From positions 1 through 13,287 of the forward strand of contig JAYSWB010000041.1 of NCBI GenBank assembly GCA_043718245.1: a stretch of 13,287 nucleotides of DNA, given 5' to 3'. This document shows, piece after piece, positions 1 to 5,383 of the stretch. The stretch is from JBAXAB01 sp043718245. GTDB lineage: Bacteria; Patescibacteriota; Minisyncoccia; Phycocordibacterales; CAIZLB01. Every line of letters begins with the position of its first letter. Position 1 is the first letter of the stretch. The position numbers and the translations under genes are program-made. The notes beneath the pieces were generated by a model. That model was not told where the DNA came from. It ran no database searches and saw nothing but the letters and a program-made list of their open reading frames with translations.

Positions 1-56
1 TGTAATTCATATCACTCTAGGTTAACAGAGTGGTGCACTTACTTGTTGAACTCAGT

Positions 57-89
57 AATCTTCAGCTTTTCTTTATCTAAATTTCATAT
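57..89 (+). repeat. 33-bp repeat upstream of HicBA (copy 1)
   Basis: This stretch matches 6919-6951 at 30 of 33 positions by direct reading; the differences are at repeat positions 22, 26 and 27. Copy 1 ends about 40 bp before the HicB start, and copy 2 lies about 70 bp before the RelB-type antitoxin start. Both copies have the same orientation relative to the toxin-antitoxin genes. The function is unknown. It could be a regulatory element, an integration scar, or a shared ancestral flank. Confidence 0.7.
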
Positions 90-98
90 CGATATAGT
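86..98 (+). promoter_or_regulatory. Putative HicBA promoter/operator region
   Basis: A perfect 10-bp palindrome, ATATCGATAT (86-95), overlaps a -10-like TATAGT (93-98). A second -10-like TATGAT lies at 112-117. Toxin-antitoxin operons are usually autoregulated through palindromes of this kind, but this HicB is short and shows no added DNA-binding domain. The operator role is therefore inference only. Confidence 0.3.
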
Positions 99-130
99 AA
101 ACTTTCAAAAATATGATAAAGTTCCACTAT

Positions 131-379
131 ATGTCACAAACTTTTGAATATAAGGTCGAGTACGAACTGGATAAGGAAGCTGGACAAGTCACTGCGACTA
201 TTCCAGAGCTTAACTATGTCTCATCATTTGGTGATTCTTTCCCTGAAGCAGAGGCCAATATCAGAGAAGCGGCTTTGGGGTATATGGAACTTATGTTGAA
301 GGAACACAAAGAGATTCCAAAGCCATCTTTTCACACGGAAGGAACCTATCTCAAGATATTCGTGCCTAAAACTAATTAG
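131..379 (+). CDS. hicB: HicB-like antitoxin
   Basis: The 82-residue protein has the HicB core: an N-terminal beta strand (FEYKVEYELD), then TATIPEL, a short SSFGDSFPEAEANIREA segment leading into a helix, and a C-terminal strand. This is the partial RNase H-like fold that neutralises HicA. No helix-turn-helix or ribbon-helix-helix extension follows, so it is the short form. It is six bases upstream of HicA, giving antitoxin-first order. The start at 131 (MSQTF) fits the family N-terminus. An in-frame ATG at 113 (MIKFHY) is the alternative; each has a -10-like box upstream and neither has a ribosome binding site. The family call rests on pattern and on the HicA partner. Confidence 0.8.
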   Translation: MSQTFEYKVEYELDKEAGQVTATIPELNYVSSFGDSFPEAEANIREAALGYMELMLKEHKEIPKPSFHTEGTYLKIFVPKTN

Positions 380-385
380 TTTTAC

Positions 386-613
386 ATGCCCAAACTCGCA
401 AGACTTCCAGCTCTTAAGGTAATTAGGAAGCTAAAAAGAATTGGCTTTTTTGAAACTCATCAAAGAGGGAGTCATGTATATTTAAAGAGCAACGATGGAA
501 TGAAAACCGTAACGGTTCCATATCATGGATCGAAAGACATACCAATCGGAACGCTTTATAATATTGTTGTTAGGCAGGCTGGGTTGACGGTTGAGGAGTT
601 TAATTCTCTTTAG
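386..613 (+). CDS. hicA: HicA-like mRNA interferase toxin
   Basis: This 75-residue protein is a HicA/YcfA-type toxin with a dsRBD-like fold that cleaves mRNA. Visible signatures are LKRIGF near residue 20, RGSH with the catalytic-type His at residue 30, the strand TVTVPYHG, and GTLYNIVVRQAGLTVEEF at the C-terminus, which is the normal family ending. Its length is typical. It starts six bases after HicB stops and is presumably cotranslated with it. The catalytic His and all family blocks are present, so the toxin looks intact. No terminator is visible before the convergent VOC gene, whose stop lies only about 7 bp away. Confidence 0.9.
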   Translation: MPKLARLPALKVIRKLKRIGFFETHQRGSHVYLKSNDGMKTVTVPYHGSKDIPIGTLYNIVVRQAGLTVEEFNSL

Positions 614-619
614 TCTCAC

Positions 620-991
620 CTAACCCTCCTGCTCCACAACCACCTCATTCCCATCCAAATCCGCAATCACTGCATCATGCCAACCCCACGTCTGTTTCTT
701 CGGTTTTTCAATAATTTTCGCTCCATTTTCTTCTGCGTTTTTTACAAACTCAAAAATATCCTCTACCTGAATAGAAAAGGACTTCCTCGTCCCAATGTTT
801 TTAGCCGCCCAACCATCACTTCTCCCAGGTGCATCCTCCTCTATGTTAAATTCAATATCCCCAAGCTTTCCCTGCATAAAAGGAGGTCGAAATTCTACTG
901 TTTGAATTCCAAAGACTTTTTCATAGAAAACCTTAGCTTTGTTTAGGTCAGTAACCCCTATAAGTAGTGCCCCAAGCTTTATCTTTTGCAT
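620..991 (-). CDS. VOC/glyoxalase-fold protein
   Basis: The 123-residue protein has the paired beta-alpha-beta-beta-beta architecture of the vicinal oxygen chelate superfamily. The first half runs from LGALLIGVTDLNKAKVFYEKVFG. The second begins near KSFSIQVEDIFEFVKNAEENGAKI and ends with the common VOC strand DLDGNEVVVEQ. The early metal-binding His of true glyoxalase I is absent (Leu/Gly near residues 6-8), although a late Glu is kept. A standard glyoxalase I reaction is therefore doubtful, and the substrate cannot be named. The gene is divergent from gatC with only 32 bp between the start codons. A -10-like TATACT on the minus strand (complement of 998-1003) ends 6 nt before the ATG, suggesting a leaderless mRNA. 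Confidence 0.85.
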   Translation of the reverse strand: MQKIKLGALLIGVTDLNKAKVFYEKVFGIQTVEFRPPFMQGKLGDIEFNIEEDAPGRSDGWAAKNIGTRKSFSIQVEDIFEFVKNAEENGAKIIEKPKKQTWGWHDAVIADLDGNEVVVEQEG

Positions 992-1014
992 ATTAAAAGT
1001 ATATCAGTTATCAT
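986..1014 (+). promoter_or_regulatory. gatC promoter, divergent from VOC promoter
   Basis: TTGCAT (986-991) and TATCAT (1009-1014) are 17 bp apart, and the -10 box ends 9 nt before the gatC ATG. The minus-strand TATACT for the VOC gene (998-1003) lies inside the same spacer, so the two promoters interleave within about 30 bp. The -35 match is only partial. Confidence 0.5.
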
Positions 1015-1023
1015 AGAAAAATC

Positions 1024-1320
1024 ATGGAAATAACTCCTGCCGAAATCGAAAAACTAGCTAGCCTCTCTCGCATCAAGATAAGCGACGCTGAAAAAGCTTC
1101 TTTTGCCAAAGAAATTGGCTCTATTTTGAATTACGTTAACCAAATCAAGGAGGTAGTAGCAGACACTCAACACTCTACACAAAGGGAAAGTTATCCTCAC
1201 CGAAATGTCATGCGAAAAGATGTGGCTAATCGTGAAGTTCTTGAAAATCCAGCGGACGTTGTAGCAAGTGCTCCTAACTCACAAGACGGATTCGTAAAAG
1301 TTAAAAAAATCTTAAACTAA
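1024..1320 (+). CDS. gatC: Asp-tRNA(Asn)/Glu-tRNA(Gln) amidotransferase subunit C
   Basis: The 98-residue protein is the small GatC subunit of the GatCAB transamidosome, which converts misacylated Glu-tRNA(Gln) or Asp-tRNA(Asn) to Gln-tRNA or Asn-tRNA. The N-terminal helix ITPAEIEKLASLSRIKIS, the helix ILNYVNQIKEV, and the later MRKDV segment match the family, and the length is normal (about 95-100). GatC wraps around GatA and bridges it to GatB. Its stop overlaps the gatA start in a TAATG junction, typical of translational coupling. gatB is not in this window. No ribosome binding site is visible; a -10-like box sits 9 nt before the ATG, so initiation on a very short leader is likely. Confidence 0.93.
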   Translation: MEITPAEIEKLASLSRIKISDAEKASFAKEIGSILNYVNQIKEVVADTQHSTQRESYPHRNVMRKDVANREVLENPADVVASAPNSQDGFVKVKKILN

Positions 1321-2759
1321 TGCAAAACCTTACGATAGAAAAAGCACAGGAGATGATGAATAGTGGAGAATTGACTTCTGAAAAGTTGGTTCAATATTAT
1401 ATTGAAAACATAAAATCTAAAAGTGAAATAAATGCGTACCTCGAAGTTTTTATTGACGCAATTGAATGGGCAAAGGTTGCTGATAAGGAAAGATCTTCTT
1501 CAAATGACAAAGTCGCCCTCCTAAAACAAAAACCACTCCTCGGAATTCCATGTGCCGTTAAAGACAACATAGTCATCGCTGGAAAAATTTCATCTGCTTC
1601 ATCAAAAATTCTCGAAAAATATGTAGCACCCCACAATGCTGCTGTTATTATCAAAATGCGAGATGCGGGCGCAATTTTCATTGGTCGCACCAACATGGAT
1701 GAATTTGCCATGGGTGGTTCGACTGAAAACTCTGCTTATGGAGTAACTAAAAATCCATTAGATTTAACACGAGTCGCTGGAGGTTCATCAGGAGGTTCTG
1801 CTGCAGCAGTTGTAATGGACGGGGCCCTAATTGCTCTGGGATCTGACACGGGGGGCTCTATCCGACAACCGGCCTCATATTGTGGCGTGGTCGGACTAAA
1901 GCCTACATACGGTGCGGTTTCTCGACATGGACTGATGGCCATGGGTTCATCACTTGATGTAATTGGCCCCCTCACAAATTCGGTTCGCGATGCTGAAATT
2001 GTTTTTAATGTTATCAAGGGCGAAGAAAAAACTGGCAGTGTGCACGATTCAAATGCACTTTCAAACGCAGAGTATGAAAAAGATAAAACCGATCGATCAA
2101 AAATAAAAATTGGTATTATTCCAGAATTATTTAATATTGGGGGAATTGATGGAGAGGTGATTAAAAATTTTAATAGTTCAATTGAAAAGTTTAAAAAAGC
2201 AGGATATGAAATTGTTGATGTCTCACTCCCACTTCTCAAATATTCACTAGCTGTTTATTACGTAGTCATGCCAGCCGAAGTGTCATCAAACATGGCCCGT
2301 TTTGACGGAGTAAAATTCGGTTCAAAAATAGAAGGTGCGAATTTACTTGAAGATTATCTAAATACAAGAGGAGAGCTTCTAGGTAAGGAAGTTCGTCGTC
2401 GAATCATGCTTGGTACTTATGTTTTATCATCTGGATATCACGATGCATATTATAACAAGGCAAATTCTGTCCGAGATCTTCTTCGAGAAGACTTCAAAAA
2501 GGCTTTTGAAAAAGTAGATGTCATCCTCACACCAACTGCACCATCTCCTGCGTTTAAAATCGGTCAAAACACAGACGATCCAATTAAAATGTACCTTGAA
2601 GACATTTTCACCGTCACAGCAAACCTTGTTGGAATTCCAGCGATTTCAGTACCTTCAGGAAAAGTTGACAACTTACCACTAGGCCTTCAGTTTATGGCAC
2701 CACATTGTAGGGAAGATGTGTTATTTGCTATCGGAAAAAAATTCGAAGATATAGTATAA
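1320..2759 (+). CDS. gatA: Asp-tRNA(Asn)/Glu-tRNA(Gln) amidotransferase subunit A
   Basis: The 479-residue protein is an amidase-signature enzyme, the glutaminase subunit of GatCAB that releases ammonia from glutamine for the GatB kinase/transferase. The Ser-cisSer-Lys triad reads as K81 (in GIPCAVKDNI), S156 (in VAGGSSGGSAAA) and S180 (in GSDTGGSIRQP), with family spacing. The C-terminal block NLVGIPAISVPSG followed by LPLGLQFMAP is also present. Length is normal (about 480-490). It is fused by a one-base stop/start overlap to gatC. The TAA stop lies inside a TATAAT sequence that may serve as the -10 box of the next gene. All catalytic residues are intact. Confidence 0.97.
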   Translation: MQNLTIEKAQEMMNSGELTSEKLVQYYIENIKSKSEINAYLEVFIDAIEWAKVADKERSSSNDKVALLKQKPLLGIPCAVKDNIVIAGKISSASSKILEKYVAPHNAAVIIKMRDAGAIFIGRTNMDEFAMGGSTENSAYGVTKNPLDLTRVAGGSSGGSAAAVVMDGALIALGSDTGGSIRQPASYCGVVGLKPTYGAVSRHGLMAMGSSLDVIGPLTNSVRDAEIVFNVIKGEEKTGSVHDSNALSNAEYEKDKTDRSKIKIGIIPELFNIGGIDGEVIKNFNSSIEKFKKAGYEIVDVSLPLLKYSLAVYYVVMPAEVSSNMARFDGVKFGSKIEGANLLEDYLNTRGELLGKEVRRRIMLGTYVLSSGYHDAYYNKANSVRDLLREDFKKAFEKVDVILTPTAPSPAFKIGQNTDDPIKMYLEDIFTVTANLVGIPAISVPSGKVDNLPLGLQFMAPHCREDVLFAIGKKFEDIV

Positions 2760-2792
2760 TAAAAGCCGCGTTTCAAATGCCATTAACGCGGC
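2755..2792 (+). promoter_or_regulatory. TATAAT box followed by a perfect hairpin
   Basis: TATAAT (2755-2760) overlaps the gatA stop codon. Four bases later comes an inverted repeat with perfect 8-bp arms, GCCGCGTT (2765-2772) and AACGCGGC (2785-2792), around a 12-nt loop. No T-tract follows, so it is a poor intrinsic terminator. It may be a 5' leader hairpin for the next gene or a processing site. No convincing -35 is present at 16-18 bp. Confidence 0.4.
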
Positions 2793-2810
2793 ATGATTTC
2801 GCAAAATCAC

Positions 2811-3572
2811 ATGGCAGAACCTAAAAAGGACTTTAAAAAGCCAGACAAAGCGCCCGCACCTGCGGGTCCAATTTTCGGTGACCCAGAATCTGCAATTTTC
2901 TGGCTCCTTGTTATTACAGCATTCCTCAGTTTGGTCTACGCTGTTTTAAGAGGTTTTTTAGGTGCAGATGGAGATGATTCATATTTTACAAACAAGTGGC
3001 AAGGATTTACCACATGGTTTTCGCATATCCTTGTTCAGTCGATCAACACCCTTACATTCTTATCTATTTTTGCAAGCATAATGTTGATTATGGGTGCTTA
3101 CTACGCAAGGTTTAGAAGAAAGGAAATAATTGGTGATCTCAAATACAAGGATCAGCAGCTGGTCTCGCAGGGCAATGCCCATTTTGCTGGAGGTATTTTT
3201 AAGGGGCAAAACCCTGCATCTTCAAACGCATCGGGTCTTGCAACAGTTGCAAGTGCAGGTACTGATCAATGGAAAGGAATCGAAAAATACATGCAGTCAC
3301 ATAATCCATCCGACTGGCGGTTGGCAATTCTTGAGGCTGACATACTTTTATACGACATGTTGGAACAAATTGGATTTGAAGGAGATACAATTGCAGATAA
3401 ATTAAAATCAGTTGATCCTGCAAGTTTCAACACCCTTGATGATGCATGGAGGGCTCACAAAATACGAAACATTCTGGCTCACGAAGGTGCGAGTTACGAA
3501 CTTACATATGATGAGGCCCGCAAAACAATTGCCCGATTTAAGAAAGTTTTCGACGAGTTCTATTTTATCTAG
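2811..3572 (+). CDS. Two-helix membrane protein with C-terminal RNILAH (HEPN-like) domain
   Basis: The 253-residue protein (from MAEPKK) begins with a charged Pro/Ala-rich tail. Two predicted membrane helices follow, near residues 27-51 (IFWLLVITAFLSLVYAVL) and 74-101 (SINTLTFLSIFASIMLIMG). Next come a basic stretch, a low-complexity Ala/Ser/Gly linker, and a soluble helical domain from about residue 150. That domain contains WRLAILEADILLYDML and ends with AHKIRNILAHEGASYELTYDEA and IARFKKVFDEF. The R-x4-H spacing (R219, H224) resembles HEPN-superfamily proteins, but I cannot confirm homology. Such a layout would put the domain in the cytoplasm. I chose 2811 because the in-frame ATG at 2793 immediately abuts a stable hairpin. 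Function is unknown; it precedes a tRNA gene. Confidence 0.8.
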   Translation: MAEPKKDFKKPDKAPAPAGPIFGDPESAIFWLLVITAFLSLVYAVLRGFLGADGDDSYFTNKWQGFTTWFSHILVQSINTLTFLSIFASIMLIMGAYYARFRRKEIIGDLKYKDQQLVSQGNAHFAGGIFKGQNPASSNASGLATVASAGTDQWKGIEKYMQSHNPSDWRLAILEADILLYDMLEQIGFEGDTIADKLKSVDPASFNTLDDAWRAHKIRNILAHEGASYELTYDEARKTIARFKKVFDEFYFI

Positions 3573-3574
3573 AG

Positions 3575-3602
3575 TTGATTTTTTAGGTTTATTATGTATA
3601 AT
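3575..3602 (+). promoter_or_regulatory. tRNA-Met promoter
   Basis: TTGATT (3575-3580) and a perfect TATAAT (3597-3602) are separated by 16 bp. The predicted transcription start near 3609 is about 10 bp before the mature tRNA 5' end. The context ATGTATAAT is repeated exactly in front of tRNA-Asp (6816-6824). Confidence 0.65.
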
Positions 3603-3618
3603 TTAAATTGCTATATAT

Positions 3619-3689
3619 AGCGGGGTAGAGAAGTAGCATCTCGAGAGGCTCATAACCTCTAGACCCCGGTGCAAATCCGGGCCCCGCAA
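3619..3689 (+). tRNA. tRNA-Met(CAT), probable initiator, atypical elbow
   Basis: The cloverleaf folds by eye: acceptor pairs 3620-3625 with 3682-3687 (GCGGGG/CCCCGC), D stem GAGA/TCTC, anticodon stem AGAGG/CCTCT around CTCATAA (anticodon 3651-3653), and T stem CCCGG/CCGGG. Position 1 is A opposite A72, an unpaired end typical of bacterial initiators. Odd points: the D loop (AGTAGCA) lacks the usual GG, the T loop reads TGCAAAT rather than TTCAAAT, the variable region is four bases, and only two of the usual three initiator G-C pairs remain next to the anticodon loop. CCA is not encoded. It may be a divergent real initiator or a decaying copy; the intact stems favour a functional gene. Confidence 0.8.
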
Positions 3690-3694
3690 CAAGA

Positions 3695-3764
3695 AAAAAC
3701 ACAAAAGGCACTTTGCTTTGGGGAGATAAACGCAACCCCGTCGCAAAGTGCCTTTTGTGTTTTT
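3695..3764 (+). terminator. Very strong hairpin terminator after tRNA-Met
   Basis: The arms 3695-3716 and 3743-3764 are perfect 22-nt reverse complements. The left arm begins with five A and the right arm ends with five T, so the helix can end in a U-tract. The 26-nt loop contains a further GGGG (3720-3723)/CCCC (3736-3739) pairing. It starts six bases after the tRNA and would terminate transcription in both directions. Confidence 0.8.
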
Positions 3765-3776
3765 ATGATTATCCAG

Positions 3777-3782
3777 TAAAAT
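3777..3782 (+). promoter_or_regulatory. -10 box of the nucleotidyltransferase gene
   Basis: TAAAAT ends 9 nt before the ATG at 3792, so the predicted start gives an mRNA with about 3 nt of leader. The -35 region would fall in the distal arm of the preceding hairpin and shows only TTGTGT (3755-3760). Confidence 0.4.
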
Positions 3783-3791
3783 ACTCTGACT

Positions 3792-4490
3792 ATGGAATTA
3801 AGAAAAATTGATGTGGTGATTCTTTGTGGTGGAAAAGGTACTCGCATGGGTGATTTGGTTAAGGATGTTCCTAAGCCACTTATTAAAATAGGGGATAAGA
3901 CTTTGTTGCAGCACAAATTGGACGCTCTTCCATCGAATGTGGAGCAGGTTTTTATAGTGGTCAGCCACATGAAAGACAAGATTATTGAACATGTTCAATC
4001 TTTGAATTTTGATAAACCAATTATTTTTGTAGAGCAAAAGGAGACATTAGGAACAGCACACGCATTGTGGCAGGTCAAGAATCAGATCGGCGAGGATTTT
4101 ATTTCAATGATGGGTGATGATTTATATTCAATAAAAGATATCGAATTTATGTCTAATCTTGAATGGGGGACTGGTGTTGTTCTTAATCCTCCAAAAGCAG
4201 GTGAGCTTAGTTTAGAAGAAGAAAACAATTATTTAACCCAAGCTGTAACAATTGATGAAAACTTTAATCCTGATAAATTAGTAAATCGTGACAGTGGGAT
4301 GTATAAACTCAAAAAAGATATATTCAATCAGGAAATGGTAGCGATAAAAAATGGTAAGGAGTTCGGTTTGCCGCATACGCTTATGAAGTTTACTAAGGAT
4401 TCCACTATTCCTTTGTATCTTCACAAACTTAATAAGTGGGAAATAATTAATTCTCCAGAAGACGTTGAGAGGGTCAAAAAGTTGTTTTAA
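3792..4490 (+). CDS. NTP-transferase family sugar-phosphate nucleotidyltransferase
   Basis: The 232-residue protein has the Rossmann-like nucleotidyltransferase fold that couples an NTP to a sugar phosphate and releases pyrophosphate. Visible motifs are VVILCGGKGTRM (residues 8-19, the nucleotide-binding signature), KPLIKIG (28-34), EQKETLGTAHAL (81-92, base/sugar binding) and MMGDDL (106-111, metal-binding Asp). The C-terminal YLHKLNKWEIINSPEDV is usual for this group. It lacks the left-handed beta-helix of GlmU and of some glucose-1-phosphate thymidylyltransferases, so only the catalytic domain is present. Substrate cannot be fixed from sequence; UTP or dTTP with glucose-1-phosphate are possibilities. 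It stands alone between two tRNA genes. Confidence 0.88.
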   Translation: MELRKIDVVILCGGKGTRMGDLVKDVPKPLIKIGDKTLLQHKLDALPSNVEQVFIVVSHMKDKIIEHVQSLNFDKPIIFVEQKETLGTAHALWQVKNQIGEDFISMMGDDLYSIKDIEFMSNLEWGTGVVLNPPKAGELSLEEENNYLTQAVTIDENFNPDKLVNRDSGMYKLKKDIFNQEMVAIKNGKEFGLPHTLMKFTKDSTIPLYLHKLNKWEIINSPEDVERVKKLF

Positions 4491-4521
4491 TAATTTTTAA
4501 ATTTTTTCCGCCCTGTTTCAT

Positions 4522-4587
4522 GTCGCCCATTGTCAAAAAGTTGTCAATAAATGCAAATAAATTCTTAGTTTTTTGACAATGGGTGAC
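4522..4587. repeat. 18-bp inverted repeat with three TTGWCAA motifs
   Basis: Arms 4522-4539 and 4570-4587 match at 17 of 18 positions, and the exception is a G-U pair in RNA. The 30-nt loop has no evident structure. TTGTCAA occurs at 4530-4536 and 4541-4547 and its complement TTGACAA at 4573-4579. No T-tract follows on either strand, so it is not a standard terminator. It is the main content of the 167-bp spacer between 4490 and the next tRNA. Confidence 0.65.
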
Positions 4588-4620
4588 CCCAGAAGACACT
4601 TTTGGAATTTACTTTTTAAT

Positions 4621-4649
4621 TTGTAAATGCACACTTTTTATATTATATT
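4621..4649 (+). promoter_or_regulatory. Promoter of the second CAT tRNA
   Basis: TTGTAA (4621-4626) and TATATT (4644-4649) are 17 bp apart. The predicted start is near 4656, one or two bases before the mature tRNA 5' end, so the transcript would have almost no 5' leader. Confidence 0.5.
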
Positions 4650-4657
4650 GTCACCAT

Positions 4658-4733
4658 GTCGAGGTAGCTCAGTCGGTAGAGCACAGCACTCATAAAGCTG
4701 CGGTCGTGGGTTCGATTCCCACCCTCGACACCA
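4658..4733 (+). tRNA. tRNA-Met(CAT), probably elongator, CCA encoded
   Basis: The cloverleaf is complete: acceptor GTCGAGG/CCTCGAC, D stem GCTC/GAGC with an AGTCGGTA loop, anticodon loop CTCATAA (anticodon 4691-4693), T stem GTGGG/CCCAC around TTCGATT, discriminator A at 4730, and genomic CCA (4731-4733). The anticodon stem CAGCA/AGCTG has an A31-A39 mismatch next to the loop. The G1-C72 pair excludes a normal bacterial initiator. The CAT anticodon could also belong to a lysidine-modified tRNA-Ile, but the acceptor lacks the C4-G69 and C5-G68 pairs of the known E. coli form. I favour elongator Met. Confidence 0.88.
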
Positions 4734-4741
4734 AAATTTTG

Positions 4742-4750
4742 TGCTATATT
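4742..4750 (+). promoter_or_regulatory. Extended -10 promoter of gmk
   Basis: TGC-TATATT is an extended -10 element ending 5 nt before the gmk ATG. Transcription would begin at or within a base of the start codon. It lies just 9 bp after the encoded CCA of the upstream tRNA. Confidence 0.6.
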
Positions 4751-4755
4751 GATAC

Positions 4756-5331
4756 ATGGCAAAACCTAATATTTTCGTAATAGCTGCACCGTCCGCGACA
4801 GGGAAGACTACATTGGTTGAAATGTTGATGAAGGAAAAGGGAGACAAGTTAGCTAGGGCGATTACTGCTACATCTCGCGCTCCACGTGAAGGTGAAATTC
4901 AGGGAGAGTGCTATTATTTTTACCCCAACGGAGAATTTGAAAAGAAAATTGAAGAAGGATTTTTTCTCGAGTGGGCAAATGTTCACGGAAGAAAATATGG
5001 ATTACCTAAACATGAACTTGAAAGATTATTAAGTTCTGGAAAGCATCCGCTTTTGGTATTGGATATTCAAGGAGTTGAACATATCAGGGAAAAACTTGAT
5101 AAGAATTTGTATAATCAAATTGTAGATGTTTTTATACTGCCACCGAGCGAAGAAGAAGTGGTGCGAAGAATGAAAAAAAGAGGGGAATGTATAGATGAAG
5201 AAATCAATACTAGACTTGAGACTATGAGAAATGAGATGTTGAATAAGGATAAGTTTAGATACAGGGTCATGAATGACGATTTGGGGAGGTGTTTTGAGGA
5301 GATAAAAGCGATATTTAAGCCTTATTTGTAG
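4756..5331 (+). CDS. gmk: Guanylate kinase
   Basis: The 191-residue protein phosphorylates GMP to GDP with ATP in the cytoplasm. The P-loop is APSATGKTT (residues 11-19), with Ala where most Gmk proteins have Gly at the first position and also at the GxGK position, but the Lys and Thr are kept. GMP-binding blocks follow: TSRAPREGE (39-47), YYF (53-55), FLEWANVHGRKYG (70-82) and VLDIQG (101-106). The lid segment with RMKKRG and a C-terminal region (INTRLETMRNEM) are normal. Length is slightly under the usual 200-210. It has an extended -10 box 5 nt before the ATG and no ribosome binding site, so a leaderless mRNA is likely. Confidence 0.95.
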   Translation: MAKPNIFVIAAPSATGKTTLVEMLMKEKGDKLARAITATSRAPREGEIQGECYYFYPNGEFEKKIEEGFFLEWANVHGRKYGLPKHELERLLSSGKHPLLVLDIQGVEHIREKLDKNLYNQIVDVFILPPSEEEVVRRMKKRGECIDEEINTRLETMRNEMLNKDKFRYRVMNDDLGRCFEEIKAIFKPYL

Positions 5332-5343
5332 GGGTTTTTAAGC

Positions 5344-5373
5344 TTGACAGAGGGATATATAGTGTGCTATAAA
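5344..5373 (+). promoter_or_regulatory. Near-consensus promoter of the GC-rich cassette
   Basis: A perfect TTGACA (5344-5349) is followed 18 bp later by TATAAA (5368-5373) carrying an extended TGC just before it. This is one of the strongest sigma70-type promoters in the window. Predicted transcription starts near 5380, leaving a leader of about 75 nt before the first ATG at 5455, unlike the leaderless pattern of its neighbours. Confidence 0.75.
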
Positions 5374-5383
5374 TATTATTAAT

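Noticed and set aside
1..60. Possible tRNA 3' end or repeat at the window start
   Set aside because: The segment AACAGAGTGGTGC looked promising, but no acceptor or T-stem pairing could be built around it.
677..946. Plus-strand ORF opposite the VOC gene
   Set aside because: It is antisense to a recognisable VOC-fold protein and its product has no family pattern.
1397..2239. Two minus-strand ORFs within gatA
   Set aside because: gatA is complete with all catalytic motifs; these are reverse-strand shadows.
3705..3725. Apparent similarity between the hairpin arm at 3705 and the sequence after the secreted-protein stop (6735-6752)
   Set aside because: The shared AAGGCACTT and GGGGA words are short and separated by different distances; chance is enough to explain them.
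4570..4601. TTGACA at 4573-4578 as a -35 promoter element
   Set aside because: No -10-like hexamer lies 16-18 bp downstream; the motif is better explained as part of the inverted repeat.
4583..4780. ORFs crossing the tRNA at 4658-4733
   Set aside because: They translate through a structured tRNA gene and have no independent support.
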